A DNA stretch of 64,000 bases from Cylindrotheca closterium (lineage: Eukaryota > Bacillariophyta > Bacillariophyceae > Bacillariales > Bacillariaceae), in assembly GCA_933822405.4 (NCBI GenBank), contig CAKOGP040000890.1:101147-165146 (forward strand), read 5' to 3'. Every line of letters begins with the position of its first letter. The first letter of the stretch is position 1. Below are positions 54,284 through 63,997 of the stretch, one piece after another. Made by a program: the position numbers and the translations under genes. The notes under the pieces were generated by a model. That model was not told where the DNA came from, made no database searches, and worked only from the letters and a program-made list of their open reading frames with translations.

Positions 54284-54291
54284 TGACGTCA
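54284..54291. promoter_or_regulatory. TGACGTCA palindrome upstream of the fusion gene
   Basis: Lies 93 bp upstream of the fusion ATG (minus strand), inside TGTGACGTCACA, a longer palindrome. Confidence 0.45.
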
Positions 54292-54388
54292 CAAGTGTCT
54301 TTTTTGTGGCTCGGAAGGTGTTCGCACAGGTACGAGGTACGAGTACCAGGGTACAAGTGCTTTGAAAAGTGTCTCTACTGTAGTGTAG

Positions 54389-57169
54389 CTATTTGGTGAC
54401 TTCTATAATGACAAAATGGTTCCCGCTTTCGTATCCGCTTTCAACAAGGGTGGCACCTCCTATTCCTTCTATAATCTGCTCTAGCTCCCCCTTTCGATAC
54501 ATGTGGCAATACCGTTGAAATACTACCAGTCCCTTTCGTTCATCGTAGTCCGCCTTGGTGTATTGTTCACTGTACAATTCTGCTACACTTTTTTGTTCTT
54601 CCATAGCATCTGGTTTCTCCTCTGAAGCTTTTTTTCCTGATTCTGGTGGTTGGGAATCACTAGTAGTGTTGTTCTTGTTCTTGTTCCATTCCACCTTTTC
54701 CAAGTACTTTGGTTGGGCGTTGAATGGAACAAAGACATCTGGTGCAGCAAATCGCCTTCGACTATTCTGCTCTTGTTCCATTGCCCAAGCTTGTATGTTG
54801 ATGGTTCCACCGGGCTGGACGATTCGAACCAGCTCTTCAATGCATCGAACCCGTCGTTCCGGAGTGCTTAAATGGTGCATGACAGCAATGCAAATGGCAG
54901 CATCAACACTGCTGGTTCGGAGTGGAACGTGCATGCAGTCCGCTACTGCAACGGCGGGTCTATCTCGTAGACCTTCTCGGTGTTCATTGACTTGTCGAGT
55001 CTCGGGAATGTTGGGATTTGGCTCGCTCGTGTTGGGCTTGGTGTGTTCTCCTGCTACTCCAAAGGCGGTTTCCAAAAGGGGTCTGGAAATGTCGGTTCCA
55101 ATCACATAGGATCCAGCTTCCCAAACCGCTGGAAAGTATTTCCCATCCCCACATCCTACATCAGCCACGACAGATCCTCTGGGAAGACGTTGCAGAAATT
55201 GAGTAGCACCTGGCCAAAGGACTCCTCGTTTGCCTCGCGTGTGATGCCACTGAGTAGCAATCGCATCGTAGACGGCATGAACGTGGTCTCGCTCGGTAGC
55301 AGGAGTGGCCAACGCTGCTGTGGTTATAGCGTTGGAATTATCACCTTGGTCGTCACCACCGCTTTGACTGCCCCAAACAGGTGGAAACTTGTTTGATTCG
55401 ACTAGTGGGAGAGGAGCTCCCTCCAGGGTCAATGCTGTTCTCAAAGTAAGACTGACCCGCAACTTTCGTGGCAAGACTTGACCATTGTGGCAATCCGTCC
55501 GTCGGGTGACAATCATGTGTTCCCATTCGTAGCGTGCAGGTCCTGACATGAGAACCGCGGATCGGGGTGGTAGGTAGACTAGCTTTTTGGTTGACGGCGA
55601 ATCCACCTTGCGAAATTCCATGACAATCCCGCCATTCAAGGAAATACTAATCAATCCATCTCCAAACGCAGGGGGCGTGTCAACATGGGAGCCAATTCCT
55701 TCTCCTGGCTTGTAATAATTGATGGTTAGCTGATTCAAATTTGGATACGTGGTACCTGTACTTTTATTCGCATTGAATTGGCAGCGCCGCGTCTTTTCCA
55801 CAACTCCCGCGAGTACTTCCCAACCCTTTCCAGTCTTGGCATCCTCTTCCAATCCATTCTCCGTCAATTCACCGTCCATGGTTGGCATTGGAGGGCAATC
55901 CGAGTGCCCTGGTTCGGTTCTGTCTCGCAACACATCAGCTGTTTTGTAGTCAAATACATATCCGTAATGCTGAACCTTTCGTTTGACATCCCCCGTTTGT
56001 GACATGTTTTGTTGGTTGGGTGCCCAGGGGGCTTGTGGACCAGTAAGAATCGCCATTAGGACCTCTTCTTGGGCTTGTGTCAGGTAATTTTCAATAACTT
56101 GCAATCCTGGTACTTCTATTGATGCAGTTGTGGAAGTACAGTCGGGTCGTGAGGCTTCCCCCCTTTCAGGTTCCACTCCATCGGCACGAGCCTTGGATTT
56201 CTTTACGGATCGTTGAGTAACGGAGACATAGTCGAGAAAGAGCGCATCACTTTGCAATCGTTGTCCATTGTACTCCCATACTACAGTTTGACCCTGTAAT
56301 GCTTGCACAATCTTTTGGGCATCGGAAGCCGATCGCATTCCAATGTGAAGTGATCGAATGAGTTGATTTTGTTTCTTGTTCAAAAAGGTTTCGATCCCAT
56401 CACCTGACGAATCATACCCTTTAAACTTTTGCCGAATGGCTTCTAGGACGGCATGTGGCTGCTTCCAAAATGATTCTTCTTCAGACCCATTTCCGTCTTT
56501 TTCATTGCTCTCGTCATTGTCGGCATCAATTACATTTGGGTCGACCAACCCAGTGATGTAAACATATCTAGTTTCCGACCTCTCCTTGGCATCATTGTGC
56601 TCGTGCAAAAGCCTTCGAAACTTTGGTGGATTGGATCGCGTCCAGGCGGAGGCCGACGACTGCGGCATTGGTATTTGGGTAATCATGGTAGCTTGTGTCG
56701 CATGCGAGCCAAAGGCTGAAGAGGACCAGTTGTTCTCGATATCATCGCAATCGCCCAAAGAAATGTTGGAAAATAACTGAGATGGAGTTATCTTGTACTT
56801 TCGCCACGCAATCATCACTTGATGTGCTTGTTCTGGTGACTGGTATTGGAGTCGGATTTTGGTGAATGGAGGTGATGGGTCCAGGACTTGAACCGCTTGT
56901 GCAGGGAACGGAATGTGTAGGGATTTGTAGTGCTGTTCCTGCGTAGAGAGAGAATTCACCAAAGCCTGCTCCAGCGACGTGGTTTCCTTCCAGTAGTAAT
57001 CTTTGATGTTTTGTTTCTCGTCAGCACCGTCGTCCTTGCTCTTTTTCTTGTCTTGTTGCTTCTTTGGCTCAAAGCCACCTTGCAAGTGTAGAAAACCATT
57101 TTCTTCCGTTGGAAGCGGTTCGTGAGGCAAAACCGATCGAAACTTCTGCTTCTGCGAGGCACCACTCAT
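54389..57169 (-). CDS. ALKBH8: ALKBH8-type tRNA wobble-uridine enzyme (RRM + AlkB + Trm9-like methyltransferase)
   Basis: Methylates cm5U to mcm5U at the tRNA wobble position and hydroxylates it. The ATG at 57169 is used (a GTG at 57175 is ignored), giving 926 residues in one exon. Domains in order: an N-terminal region with one possible RRM-like piece (about 85-140); an RRM-like segment (about 200-320; YVYITGL, SLHIGMRSASDAQKIVQALQG); AlkB 2OG oxygenase (about 355-580) with HVD (about 495-497), EHMI and RVSLTLR; and methyltransferase (about 625-926) with VVADVGCGDGKYF and ICIAVMHHLS. The last 45 residues (RYCHMYRKGELE) match Trm9. Human ALKBH8 is shorter (about 660); linkers account for the difference. 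The methyltransferase contains a Lys/Glu-rich insert near 825-865. Confidence 0.94.
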   Translation of the reverse strand: MSGASQKQKFRSVLPHEPLPTEENGFLHLQGGFEPKKQQDKKKSKDDGADEKQNIKDYYWKETTSLEQALVNSLSTQEQHYKSLHIPFPAQAVQVLDPSPPFTKIRLQYQSPEQAHQVMIAWRKYKITPSQLFSNISLGDCDDIENNWSSSAFGSHATQATMITQIPMPQSSASAWTRSNPPKFRRLLHEHNDAKERSETRYVYITGLVDPNVIDADNDESNEKDGNGSEEESFWKQPHAVLEAIRQKFKGYDSSGDGIETFLNKKQNQLIRSLHIGMRSASDAQKIVQALQGQTVVWEYNGQRLQSDALFLDYVSVTQRSVKKSKARADGVEPERGEASRPDCTSTTASIEVPGLQVIENYLTQAQEEVLMAILTGPQAPWAPNQQNMSQTGDVKRKVQHYGYVFDYKTADVLRDRTEPGHSDCPPMPTMDGELTENGLEEDAKTGKGWEVLAGVVEKTRRCQFNANKSTGTTYPNLNQLTINYYKPGEGIGSHVDTPPAFGDGLISISLNGGIVMEFRKVDSPSTKKLVYLPPRSAVLMSGPARYEWEHMIVTRRTDCHNGQVLPRKLRVSLTLRTALTLEGAPLPLVESNKFPPVWGSQSGGDDQGDNSNAITTAALATPATERDHVHAVYDAIATQWHHTRGKRGVLWPGATQFLQRLPRGSVVADVGCGDGKYFPAVWEAGSYVIGTDISRPLLETAFGVAGEHTKPNTSEPNPNIPETRQVNEHREGLRDRPAVAVADCMHVPLRTSSVDAAICIAVMHHLSTPERRVRCIEELVRIVQPGGTINIQAWAMEQEQNSRRRFAAPDVFVPFNAQPKYLEKVEWNKNKNNTTSDSQPPESGKKASEEKPDAMEEQKSVAELYSEQYTKADYDERKGLVVFQRYCHMYRKGELEQIIEGIGGATLVESGYESGNHFVIIEVTK

Positions 57170-57464
57170 TATCACCCTTTACACGGTGGCTGCTGTTTTC
57201 TGGGCAGTTGTTGACGAAGGTTGGGTTGTGGTTTCAAGTTTCCAAATTTGTTGGATGGATGTGTTCGATCGATCGATCGATCGATCGGGTCGACTGGTTG
57301 TGGACTGGACGGATCGGATAGATTGAGATTTGACCATACCGGTACCAAGATTCCAGATTCTAATTGTTTCTCTCATTCTCCAATTGTCAAACTCCCAACG
57401 TCCTCCGACCATCAAACTGTTTCTTCTGCATAATAATATGAGAGAATAAACAAAGAATAGAAAC
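57170..57464. promoter_or_regulatory. Divergent promoter region, ALKBH8 / DEAD helicase
   Basis: 295 bp between divergent start codons, with the (CGAT)n tract and TACCGGTA at 57337-57344, 120 bp before the helicase ATG. Confidence 0.5.
57266..57287. repeat. (CGAT)n self-complementary microsatellite
   Basis: 22 bp of uninterrupted CGAT repeats. The tract is its own reverse complement and could extrude a hairpin. Confidence 0.95.
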
Positions 57465-59651
57465 ATGCATTCCTCCTTCCTGCGGCGAGCTGCTCGCAAA
57501 GCACCCCTCCGAGCACAGCTATCGAGAAGTCATCGTCTCGCTAATTCGGTGGAATCTTCGTCCCATCGCCATTCAGTTTCTTCCAATTCTTTCACCACGA
57601 CTGCGTGTCCTTCCATTTCCGCAGCCAATACACATGGACCCCTGGTTCCCATTGCTCGAAGCTTTTCGGTATCCCCAGAGCTAATAGAAGATGACGAGAA
57701 CGATGTCCCGTTTGATTCTTCTTTTGAATCCAAGGCAGAACCAGTGAGCCCATCCAAACCGATTCGATTCGAAGATTTAGACCTTCATCCAAAAACACTG
57801 AAAGCATTACGGCGGCAAGGGTTGCACAAGACAACTGAGATCCAGGAGAAAACCTTTGACGTGATCGTGTCTGGAAAAGATGTCGTAGGAAGGGCACGAA
57901 CAGGAACTGGAAAGACTCTCTCTTTTCTCCTGCCATCCTTGGAAAGAATTGTTCGTCAACAAGCCAAACGCCCACTGCCAGGAATACAAATGTTGGTGCT
58001 CTCGCCAACGAGAGAATTGGCGGCCCAGATTGCCAAGCAAGCTGAAACAATATGTGAACATCATGATGCTAGTATAACATCACAGGTGATGTTTGGTGGG
58101 TCGTCCAAAGACGAGGACATTCGTCGCCTCAGTGCGAAAAGCCCCACTATCTTGGTGGCCACCCCTGGTCGTCTGAAGGATCATCTGGCCAAGACCAAAC
58201 TACGAGGAGGCAACCCGTTCATCGACACACTTCAAAATTTGCAAGTTTTGGTCCTCGATGAAACAGACCGACTATTAGATATGGGATTTAGACAAGACAT
58301 TCAAGACATTCTGTCTTGCTTACCACGCAAGCGACAAACCTTGTTGTTCTCGGCAACCTTGCCTCTTTCGGTTCGCTCCGTCATTGATGAGGCTACTGCC
58401 AACAGCAGCAACGGGGGATATGAATTGGTGGATTGTATCCAAGATGAAGATCCGGCATCCCACACCAATGCTCGTACCGAACAGCGCCACGTGGTTTTGC
58501 CAGCCCATCGTTTTTGGACCGGTTCTATGGAATTGCTTCTGGATTTGATGGAGGATAAGAAGGCAAAGATCATGGTATTCTTTCCCATGACAAGCCTGGT
58601 ACAACTCTACTCAAACTTGTTTCAACTACGTTTTGGACGACGAGTATTGGAACTCCACGGACGTATGCACCAGCGAGAACGATCCACAATTAGTCGACGC
58701 TTTCGCAATGCCGCCAAAGGTGTTTTGTTTACAAGCGACGTCAGTGCTCGAGGTGTTGATTACCCAAATGTGACGCACGTGATTCAAATCGGTGCTGCCG
58801 GATCGCGAGAAACCTACATTCACCGTCTGGGAAGAACTGGAAGAGCCGGAAAGAAGGGACAGGGATTGCTTGTGTTGCCTGAGATCGAGGAACACTTTTT
58901 GCAAGATTTAGAGGGACTAGTCTTGCCACTGGACGGAAAACTTCAAAACCAATTGGACAAGGTGATGCCCTCCAAGCTTCTAATGGATGAGCTGGGGCCT
59001 GTTGCACAGGACGTTCGAGTTGGAAAGGATCGCAAGTTGGAACAATCCATCAAGGATGCCTATCAAGCCATGGTGGCATACTATTACCAGAGACTCGAAG
59101 ATCGTAACGAAACTGTTGACTTTGTGGCAACGATCAATGCACTGGCACAGAATATGGGCTTGAGTGAACTTCCTCCCATTGATTCCTACCGAGCACGCAA
59201 AATTGGAATCGACGACATTCCAGGGCTGAATATTAGAGATAGTTGGAAAGATAAAGATTGGTCCAGCGGATGGGGAGAAGAGCCAGGTCGCCCAAAAAAG
59301 CCATTCGGAAAGCCCATTGGGGATTTTGAAGGGGCATTTGATAGGCCATCTGGACGAAAACAACACCACGAACGCACAAAAAGGATATGGGAAGCATCAC
59401 CCAATGCAGGCCGCGGTCGGAGTCGGAATCGAGACGGTGGTGGCAGTCGTAGCTCGTCACGGTATGGCAACGATCGATCACAAGGCCCTCGTGCCGGATT
59501 TCGAAGTAACCGCGAGGAAAGCGAGCCACAATTTTTGAAGCTTGGATGGAAGCACGGTCTTGCTGACCCACCAAAAAATGAACGTAGCAACACTAGGAGG
59601 AAGAATAAAGCCTTTCAAAGGTGGGAATCTCCTGGGATGACACCAAAATAA
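57465..59651 (+). CDS. DEAD-box (DETD) RNA helicase, probably mitochondrial
   Basis: ATP-dependent RNA unwinding. Single exon, 728 residues. The N terminus (MHSSFLRRAARKAPLRAQLS) is basic and Arg/Ser/Ala-rich, as in mitochondrial presequences. Motifs in order: Q-motif region FEDLDLHPKTLKAL, ARTGTGKT (144-151), PTRELAAQ, ATPGRL, LDETDRLLDMGF (DETD at 265-268 instead of DEAD), LLFSATLP, TSDVSARGVDYP and YIHRLGRTGRAG. The C-terminal ~130 residues are Arg/Gly/Ser-rich (GRGRSRNRDGGGSRSSSRYG), as in Mss116-type helicases that bind group II introns; that functional link is inference. Confidence 0.92.
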   Translation: MHSSFLRRAARKAPLRAQLSRSHRLANSVESSSHRHSVSSNSFTTTACPSISAANTHGPLVPIARSFSVSPELIEDDENDVPFDSSFESKAEPVSPSKPIRFEDLDLHPKTLKALRRQGLHKTTEIQEKTFDVIVSGKDVVGRARTGTGKTLSFLLPSLERIVRQQAKRPLPGIQMLVLSPTRELAAQIAKQAETICEHHDASITSQVMFGGSSKDEDIRRLSAKSPTILVATPGRLKDHLAKTKLRGGNPFIDTLQNLQVLVLDETDRLLDMGFRQDIQDILSCLPRKRQTLLFSATLPLSVRSVIDEATANSSNGGYELVDCIQDEDPASHTNARTEQRHVVLPAHRFWTGSMELLLDLMEDKKAKIMVFFPMTSLVQLYSNLFQLRFGRRVLELHGRMHQRERSTISRRFRNAAKGVLFTSDVSARGVDYPNVTHVIQIGAAGSRETYIHRLGRTGRAGKKGQGLLVLPEIEEHFLQDLEGLVLPLDGKLQNQLDKVMPSKLLMDELGPVAQDVRVGKDRKLEQSIKDAYQAMVAYYYQRLEDRNETVDFVATINALAQNMGLSELPPIDSYRARKIGIDDIPGLNIRDSWKDKDWSSGWGEEPGRPKKPFGKPIGDFEGAFDRPSGRKQHHERTKRIWEASPNAGRGRSRNRDGGGSRSSSRYGNDRSQGPRAGFRSNREESEPQFLKLGWKHGLADPPKNERSNTRRKNKAFQRWESPGMTPK

Positions 59652-59750
59652 TGATAGCTTGATCATGTGCTTTATTTACTCTTAGCTTTTGTCACTGCGT
59701 GCTTTAGATGCTTTATGCTACTTCTTCAATATTTTGTCACCTTACATCAC

Positions 59751-61130
59751 TTACGATTTCCGTGAACGTTTGACAGATTCATCAGCATTCTCATCTTCTT
59801 GACTACGCTTTTTCGCTTCTAGAGGTCCCTTGTGTAAGCTGAAGCATGAATCTGCGTTTGTATCCCAATGAATCCTGACGTTGCCTCCCCTGTTAGCTTG
59901 ACTGCGAATCGTTTCAAGGGGCAAACTCATTCGTATTCTTTCCTGTGAGTCGCAGTCCCCCATCGGCCAAGTGAATTCCGTTGGCTTCTCTTCAATGGTC
60001 TTATTATCTTTGAGATCCATTACTTTTGTGCGGTTTGTTGAAATGGATGTTGTGGGTACCGAACCTTCTGGTTGAAATTCGAGACTTTTTCGTTCACTGA
60101 CCTTCAACCCGCTAAGCTTGTCGACCATAGTATCAGGGAAAGGCTCCACATTGAAGGGTGTATAGTTCAACCATATATTGACGAGGAACGTAACACGGCG
60201 GTGCCTTCGTTTCAAGAGCTTCTGCTCTTTCGGATCTTTGCTATCCTCGAAATGAATTTGTTTCTCAAACTCACCTGGTTGCATGAGGGCTGGAAGTGCC
60301 GCGTGTAGATACCTGTACATCATTGATCAGAAAAGCGAAATAATCATAGCCTACTACGAAGGCAATCCATCGCTATTCTTACCTTCCGTCGAAGCTCATG
60401 TGTTTGCCCTGTGTAGGCCAACTCACAAGGCCTTCTACTTGTTTCTCCTCAGAGCCCTCTTCCCCAGGCACCATCCATTCGCCTGAAAGGGGATTAATTC
60501 TACTATTGGCAATTAGTGTTGGACTTCCTAACCCAGTCATGTAAGTTACTGTCGATATGTGAGGGTGTAAATAGAGATTCCCTCCGGCCATCAGCCTCAG
60601 ATCCTCATCTTTATCCCAGTGAAATGAAATTCCCGTTTTCGAAATATCATCTGGTTTGTCGTCATGCATTGTGTACCGACCAGCTTCTGGGGAAGGTCGA
60701 AGCTGACACCACCTAAAAAAACGATGCATTTTCTATCTGTGAGGACGCCAATCTTGCCTTGGAAGATACAGGAATTCGCATTTGAGATCTACCATTCAGC
60801 TCCTGATTTGCTTTTGTCGTAGTCAAGATTTGCAGGGACATGGTGATGAAAAACGTCCAATGCAAACTGCTCCAAACTGCAACGGGGTTTCATTCCTTCC
60901 GCAGGTACCCAAAATGTCCTAGGCATCAAACCTGAATCAGAAATCTCGCAATCAAACAAGAGATCGTCCAGTATTGATGAAGGTAGTTGGCCAATGTTGG
61001 TCATAACTGCCCTTGAGCTGTAGTCCATAGAAATAGATTTCTCCCCTTCTTTCCTTGGATCATTCTCGTTCTGCGATGTGTTTGCCGTTCGCCCATCGGC
61101 ATCAAAGCGAAAGTTGAGTTCGATCTCCAT
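59751..61130 (-). CDS. Putative 2OG-Fe(II) oxygenase-like protein, family not identified
   Basis: Exons 61130-60793, 60712-60383 and 60312-59751 (introns 80 and 70 bp) give 409 residues; the ATG at 61130 is used. Splices restore AEWWCQLRPSP and SFDGRYLHAALP. The pattern resembles a double-stranded beta-helix: GISFHWDKDEDL (H144-x-D146), LYLHPHISTVTYMTGLGSPT, then GRYLHAALP (H226) and an Arg cluster before VTFLVNIWLNYTP (R258-R262), fitting HxD...H...R. The final ~50 residues are basic (EAKKRSQEDENADESVKRSR), which could be a nuclear signal. Catalytic competence and substrate are unproven. Confidence 0.7.
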
Positions 61131-61312
61131 GGCCACAAATAAAGTGGAGGTTGTTGATGAAATTAGTTAACCTCCGGGTCTTGGAGTATCCTTTGGACCC
61201 ATTCGATCAAAGGAGAACACTGACTGCTGTGGAAGACTACAATACAGCACTGCAGATATTCCATGCTACATAAAACTGTACCTATTAGTAATCATTGATA
61301 ACCCATCAAAAT

Positions 61313-62395
61313 TTAAGCTTCTTCTCCTTCTCCGGCAGGAAAGAAAGCTTGAAACATGTAGAAGAGAACAAAAATGGCCGCCAGTCCACCGGCGAAAAGA
61401 GTATTGGTTTCCCAACGAAAGGCAGATTCATATGCCTGAACATCGGCTTTTGCTACTTGTTCACCTCGATTAGCGAGAGTGAAATACGCGGAAGCCCCAG
61501 TCAAGGCACCATAAGCAACATTGAGGACTCGAGAGCCAAGGGTCCCCAAGGAACCAGATGCTACCGCCTCTGCCTGCAAAATTGAAATCGGCGTCAAAAG
61601 AAATGCTATCGAAATGCCATATTGGGCTCTCAAAACCTTTGTTGATACAATATACGTAAGCAATATTTGTTAGAGCTTGCTAGCATACTAGCCTCCTTCA
61701 TTCGTTTCGTGCGACTATATCAATCGGGCACTTACCTTTGAACAGAGAGTCTCGCCAACATCAACAGGAGCAATGGGAGAAACCGGACTGAAGGCAAAAG
61801 ACGCACCCACAAGCAATGCAGAGAAGAATCCTAGCCGATAAAAGCTTTCGACGAGGCTACCAGAAGATATACGGCTTGCGTCCAAAACGCTAGCGAAGTC
61901 TTCCAAAGATGACGGAACAATGTCTTCAAAAGTAGGCTCGTCTTTTTCTTCTTGGAATCTTGCAAACAAAGCAGCAATAGTCAATGCCTCCAAACCCAGA
62001 TAGATTGGCAACATTGGTCCGCCCTCGTATCCGTTGGCAATGCCCAAAGCAAACACTGCTAACCCTGCAACATGTTTGATGGAAGCACCCATCCAGAGTC
62101 GGCGCATATTTTCGGAACTCAAAATTGCTGTGGATGCGAGCAATAGCAAAACAGAAACATCTACAAATTCCAAGTAGGAAGATGTCGCAACGTAGGCACC
62201 GGAAAAATCCAGATCAAAATCATCCACCCCGATTGATGGGTCACGAGCGAAACCGAAAACCGACTCGCAAACTCCAGCAGTATTCACACCAGTCTCCAAG
62301 CCTGCCGCTGCCCATCCAATGGCAGAGGCACGAAGTGAGTTCGACACTAAAGGCGAGAGAGCTTTGGTGGTCGTTTCAATAGGTGAAAGGCGCAT
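61313..62395 (-). CDS. Polytopic membrane protein of unknown function
   Basis: Exons 62395-61736 and 61636-61313 (99-bp intron, phase 0) encode 327 residues. About six hydrophobic helices are visible: around 75-92 (VDVSVLLLLASTAIL), 105-122, 128-145, 185-205, 222-240 and 290-312 (TLFAGGLAAIFVLFYMFQAFF). A polar loop around 146-180 is acidic (EEKDEPTFEDIVPSSLEDF). No family is recognised and no clear signal peptide is present; the N terminus is Ser/Ala-rich, which might be an organelle presequence. Confidence 0.72.
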
Positions 62396-62680
62396 GTTCG
62401 CTACAAAGTCAATAAAGTTGATATGAGAATGACGACGTTGAAGAGAAAAAATGAGGTGGCAAATTTCCGATTCTTCATTCCTCCAATGAAACAGAAATCT
62501 CTGTCTTGTCCGTCCCGCACGTCAGGCGGGTGTGAGAGTCAAAGCGGGTCTCTCAAGTTCCCGCTGATTGATGACGCTTTTGATTGGAAGATTAAAAAAA
62601 GCGAGCATCTTATCAATCAACCCACCGAAGTCACATGACAGAAGTCACTGAGTTCATGTATTATAACACCCGGGAGGAGA

Positions 62681-63997
62681 ATGCCAGCAATCAAACACCT
62701 CCTCTTCTGTATCCTGATCCCATGCTCGGTATTTGCCTTTTCAAATCGGGGATATCCTATACGGCCATTCAAGCTCTCTCCTCCTCAAACCAAGAATTTC
62801 AATCAAATCAATAATTTTAGCCTGACAACGGCAACGCAAAAGTCCCTGACGTTTGTTGTAAGGTCCAGTGCTGATGATAGCCAGGAGGAATCGAGTTCCA
62901 GTGTTGATGATGGTCAGGAGGAACAGACATCGCAGGGAACAGATATTGTGAATCGATTTATCACAAGCTTTTGGTTCGCAATTGCTGCACCCTACACAGA
63001 TCTTCGGAGGCTGCTTCCGAAACGAGAACGAGATCCCCAAAAGATGACGCTCTCGCTCACAGTCAAAGATGGAGTCTTTGCTGTCATAGCATATCTTGCG
63101 ATCGGAGTCTTTGCTTACCACAAAATATTTGAAAAGTGGTCCATCGTCGACTCCCTCTACTTTACATGTGTTGTATTTTCCACCGTAGGCTACGGTGACG
63201 TATGTCCTCAAACGATTGGTGGCAGGATCTTTACCTGCTTCTTTGGTTTTACTGGGATCGCCTTGCTCGGAGCTGCAATTGCATCTATTGGATCGAAACT
63301 GGTCCAAGTGGAGACAGAAACGGCTAGACGAGCAGAAAGAGAGAGTCGAAAGCGGTTTGTGAACATGTTTGACAAGCTTCCAAAGTTGGTGAAAGCAGAC
63401 AAGGAAGAGAAAGCAAGGATCATGAGTGATGTCCATGCAAAAAATCGTCATGCTCCCCATCTTCCAAAAGCTGCTGTTGCACTTCTCAAAGGCGCGCGAT
63501 GGATAGCGCAATCACTAATGGTGGTTGTTCTGGGAGGTATGCTGTTAGGAAAAGTTGAAGGATGGAAGATGGCCGATGCAGTGTACTATGCTCTGATAAC
63601 TGCATCCACGATTGGGTTGGGCGACTTTGCGCCAGCTACCAAAACTGGTCGCATTATAGCTCTTCTTTTAATCCCGATGAGTGTGGCGGCATTCGGAGAG
63701 ATCCTCTCAAACATTGGGCTGGCTTGGATTTCCAGTCGACAGAAGCAGCTGTTTGATTCACAGCTGAAAACGGGACTGACAATGGACCACCTTAAAGTAA
63801 TGGATAACAACCAAGACGGGAAGGTGGACCGCGAAGAATACGTCCTCTTTATGTTATTGGAAATGGGACTCGTCAGCAAGGAAGAGGTAGCGGAATTGAC
63901 CGATCAGTTTGATCGACTGGACCGAACGGGAACTGGCTACTTGAATCAGTATGATATCATGCTCGTGTCAAGACTGCGAGAGAAACATGACCACTAG
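62681..63997 (+). CDS. Two-pore K+ channel with C-terminal EF-hands, plastid-type presequence
   Basis: Single exon, 438 residues. Residues 1-20 are a signal peptide ending SVFAFSNRG, an ASAFAP-like plastid motif. Two pore units follow: TM at about 130-147, filter STVGYGDV (TVGYGD 168-173), TM about 183-202; then TM about 274-292, filter STIGLGDF (TIGLGD 310-315), TM about 325-345. This is the TPK/KCO layout. The cytosolic or stromal tail has one canonical EF-hand (D375-N-D379-G-K-V-D383..E386) and a weaker second (D414 to D425). K+ conductance gated by Ca2+ is expected from family. Plant TPK3 has been reported in thylakoids, but location here is inferred only from the leader. Confidence 0.9.
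   Translation: MPAIKHLLFCILIPCSVFAFSNRGYPIRPFKLSPPQTKNFNQINNFSLTTATQKSLTFVVRSSADDSQEESSSSVDDGQEEQTSQGTDIVNRFITSFWFAIAAPYTDLRRLLPKRERDPQKMTLSLTVKDGVFAVIAYLAIGVFAYHKIFEKWSIVDSLYFTCVVFSTVGYGDVCPQTIGGRIFTCFFGFTGIALLGAAIASIGSKLVQVETETARRAERESRKRFVNMFDKLPKLVKADKEEKARIMSDVHAKNRHAPHLPKAAVALLKGARWIAQSLMVVVLGGMLLGKVEGWKMADAVYYALITASTIGLGDFAPATKTGRIIALLLIPMSVAAFGEILSNIGLAWISSRQKQLFDSQLKTGLTMDHLKVMDNNQDGKVDREEYVLFMLLEMGLVSKEEVAELTDQFDRLDRTGTGYLNQYDIMLVSRLREKHDH

Noticed and set aside
54815..54845. GGTTCGAATC-like T-arm sequence on the minus strand
   Set aside because: It lies inside conserved methyltransferase coding sequence of ALKBH8 and no acceptor or anticodon arms surround it.
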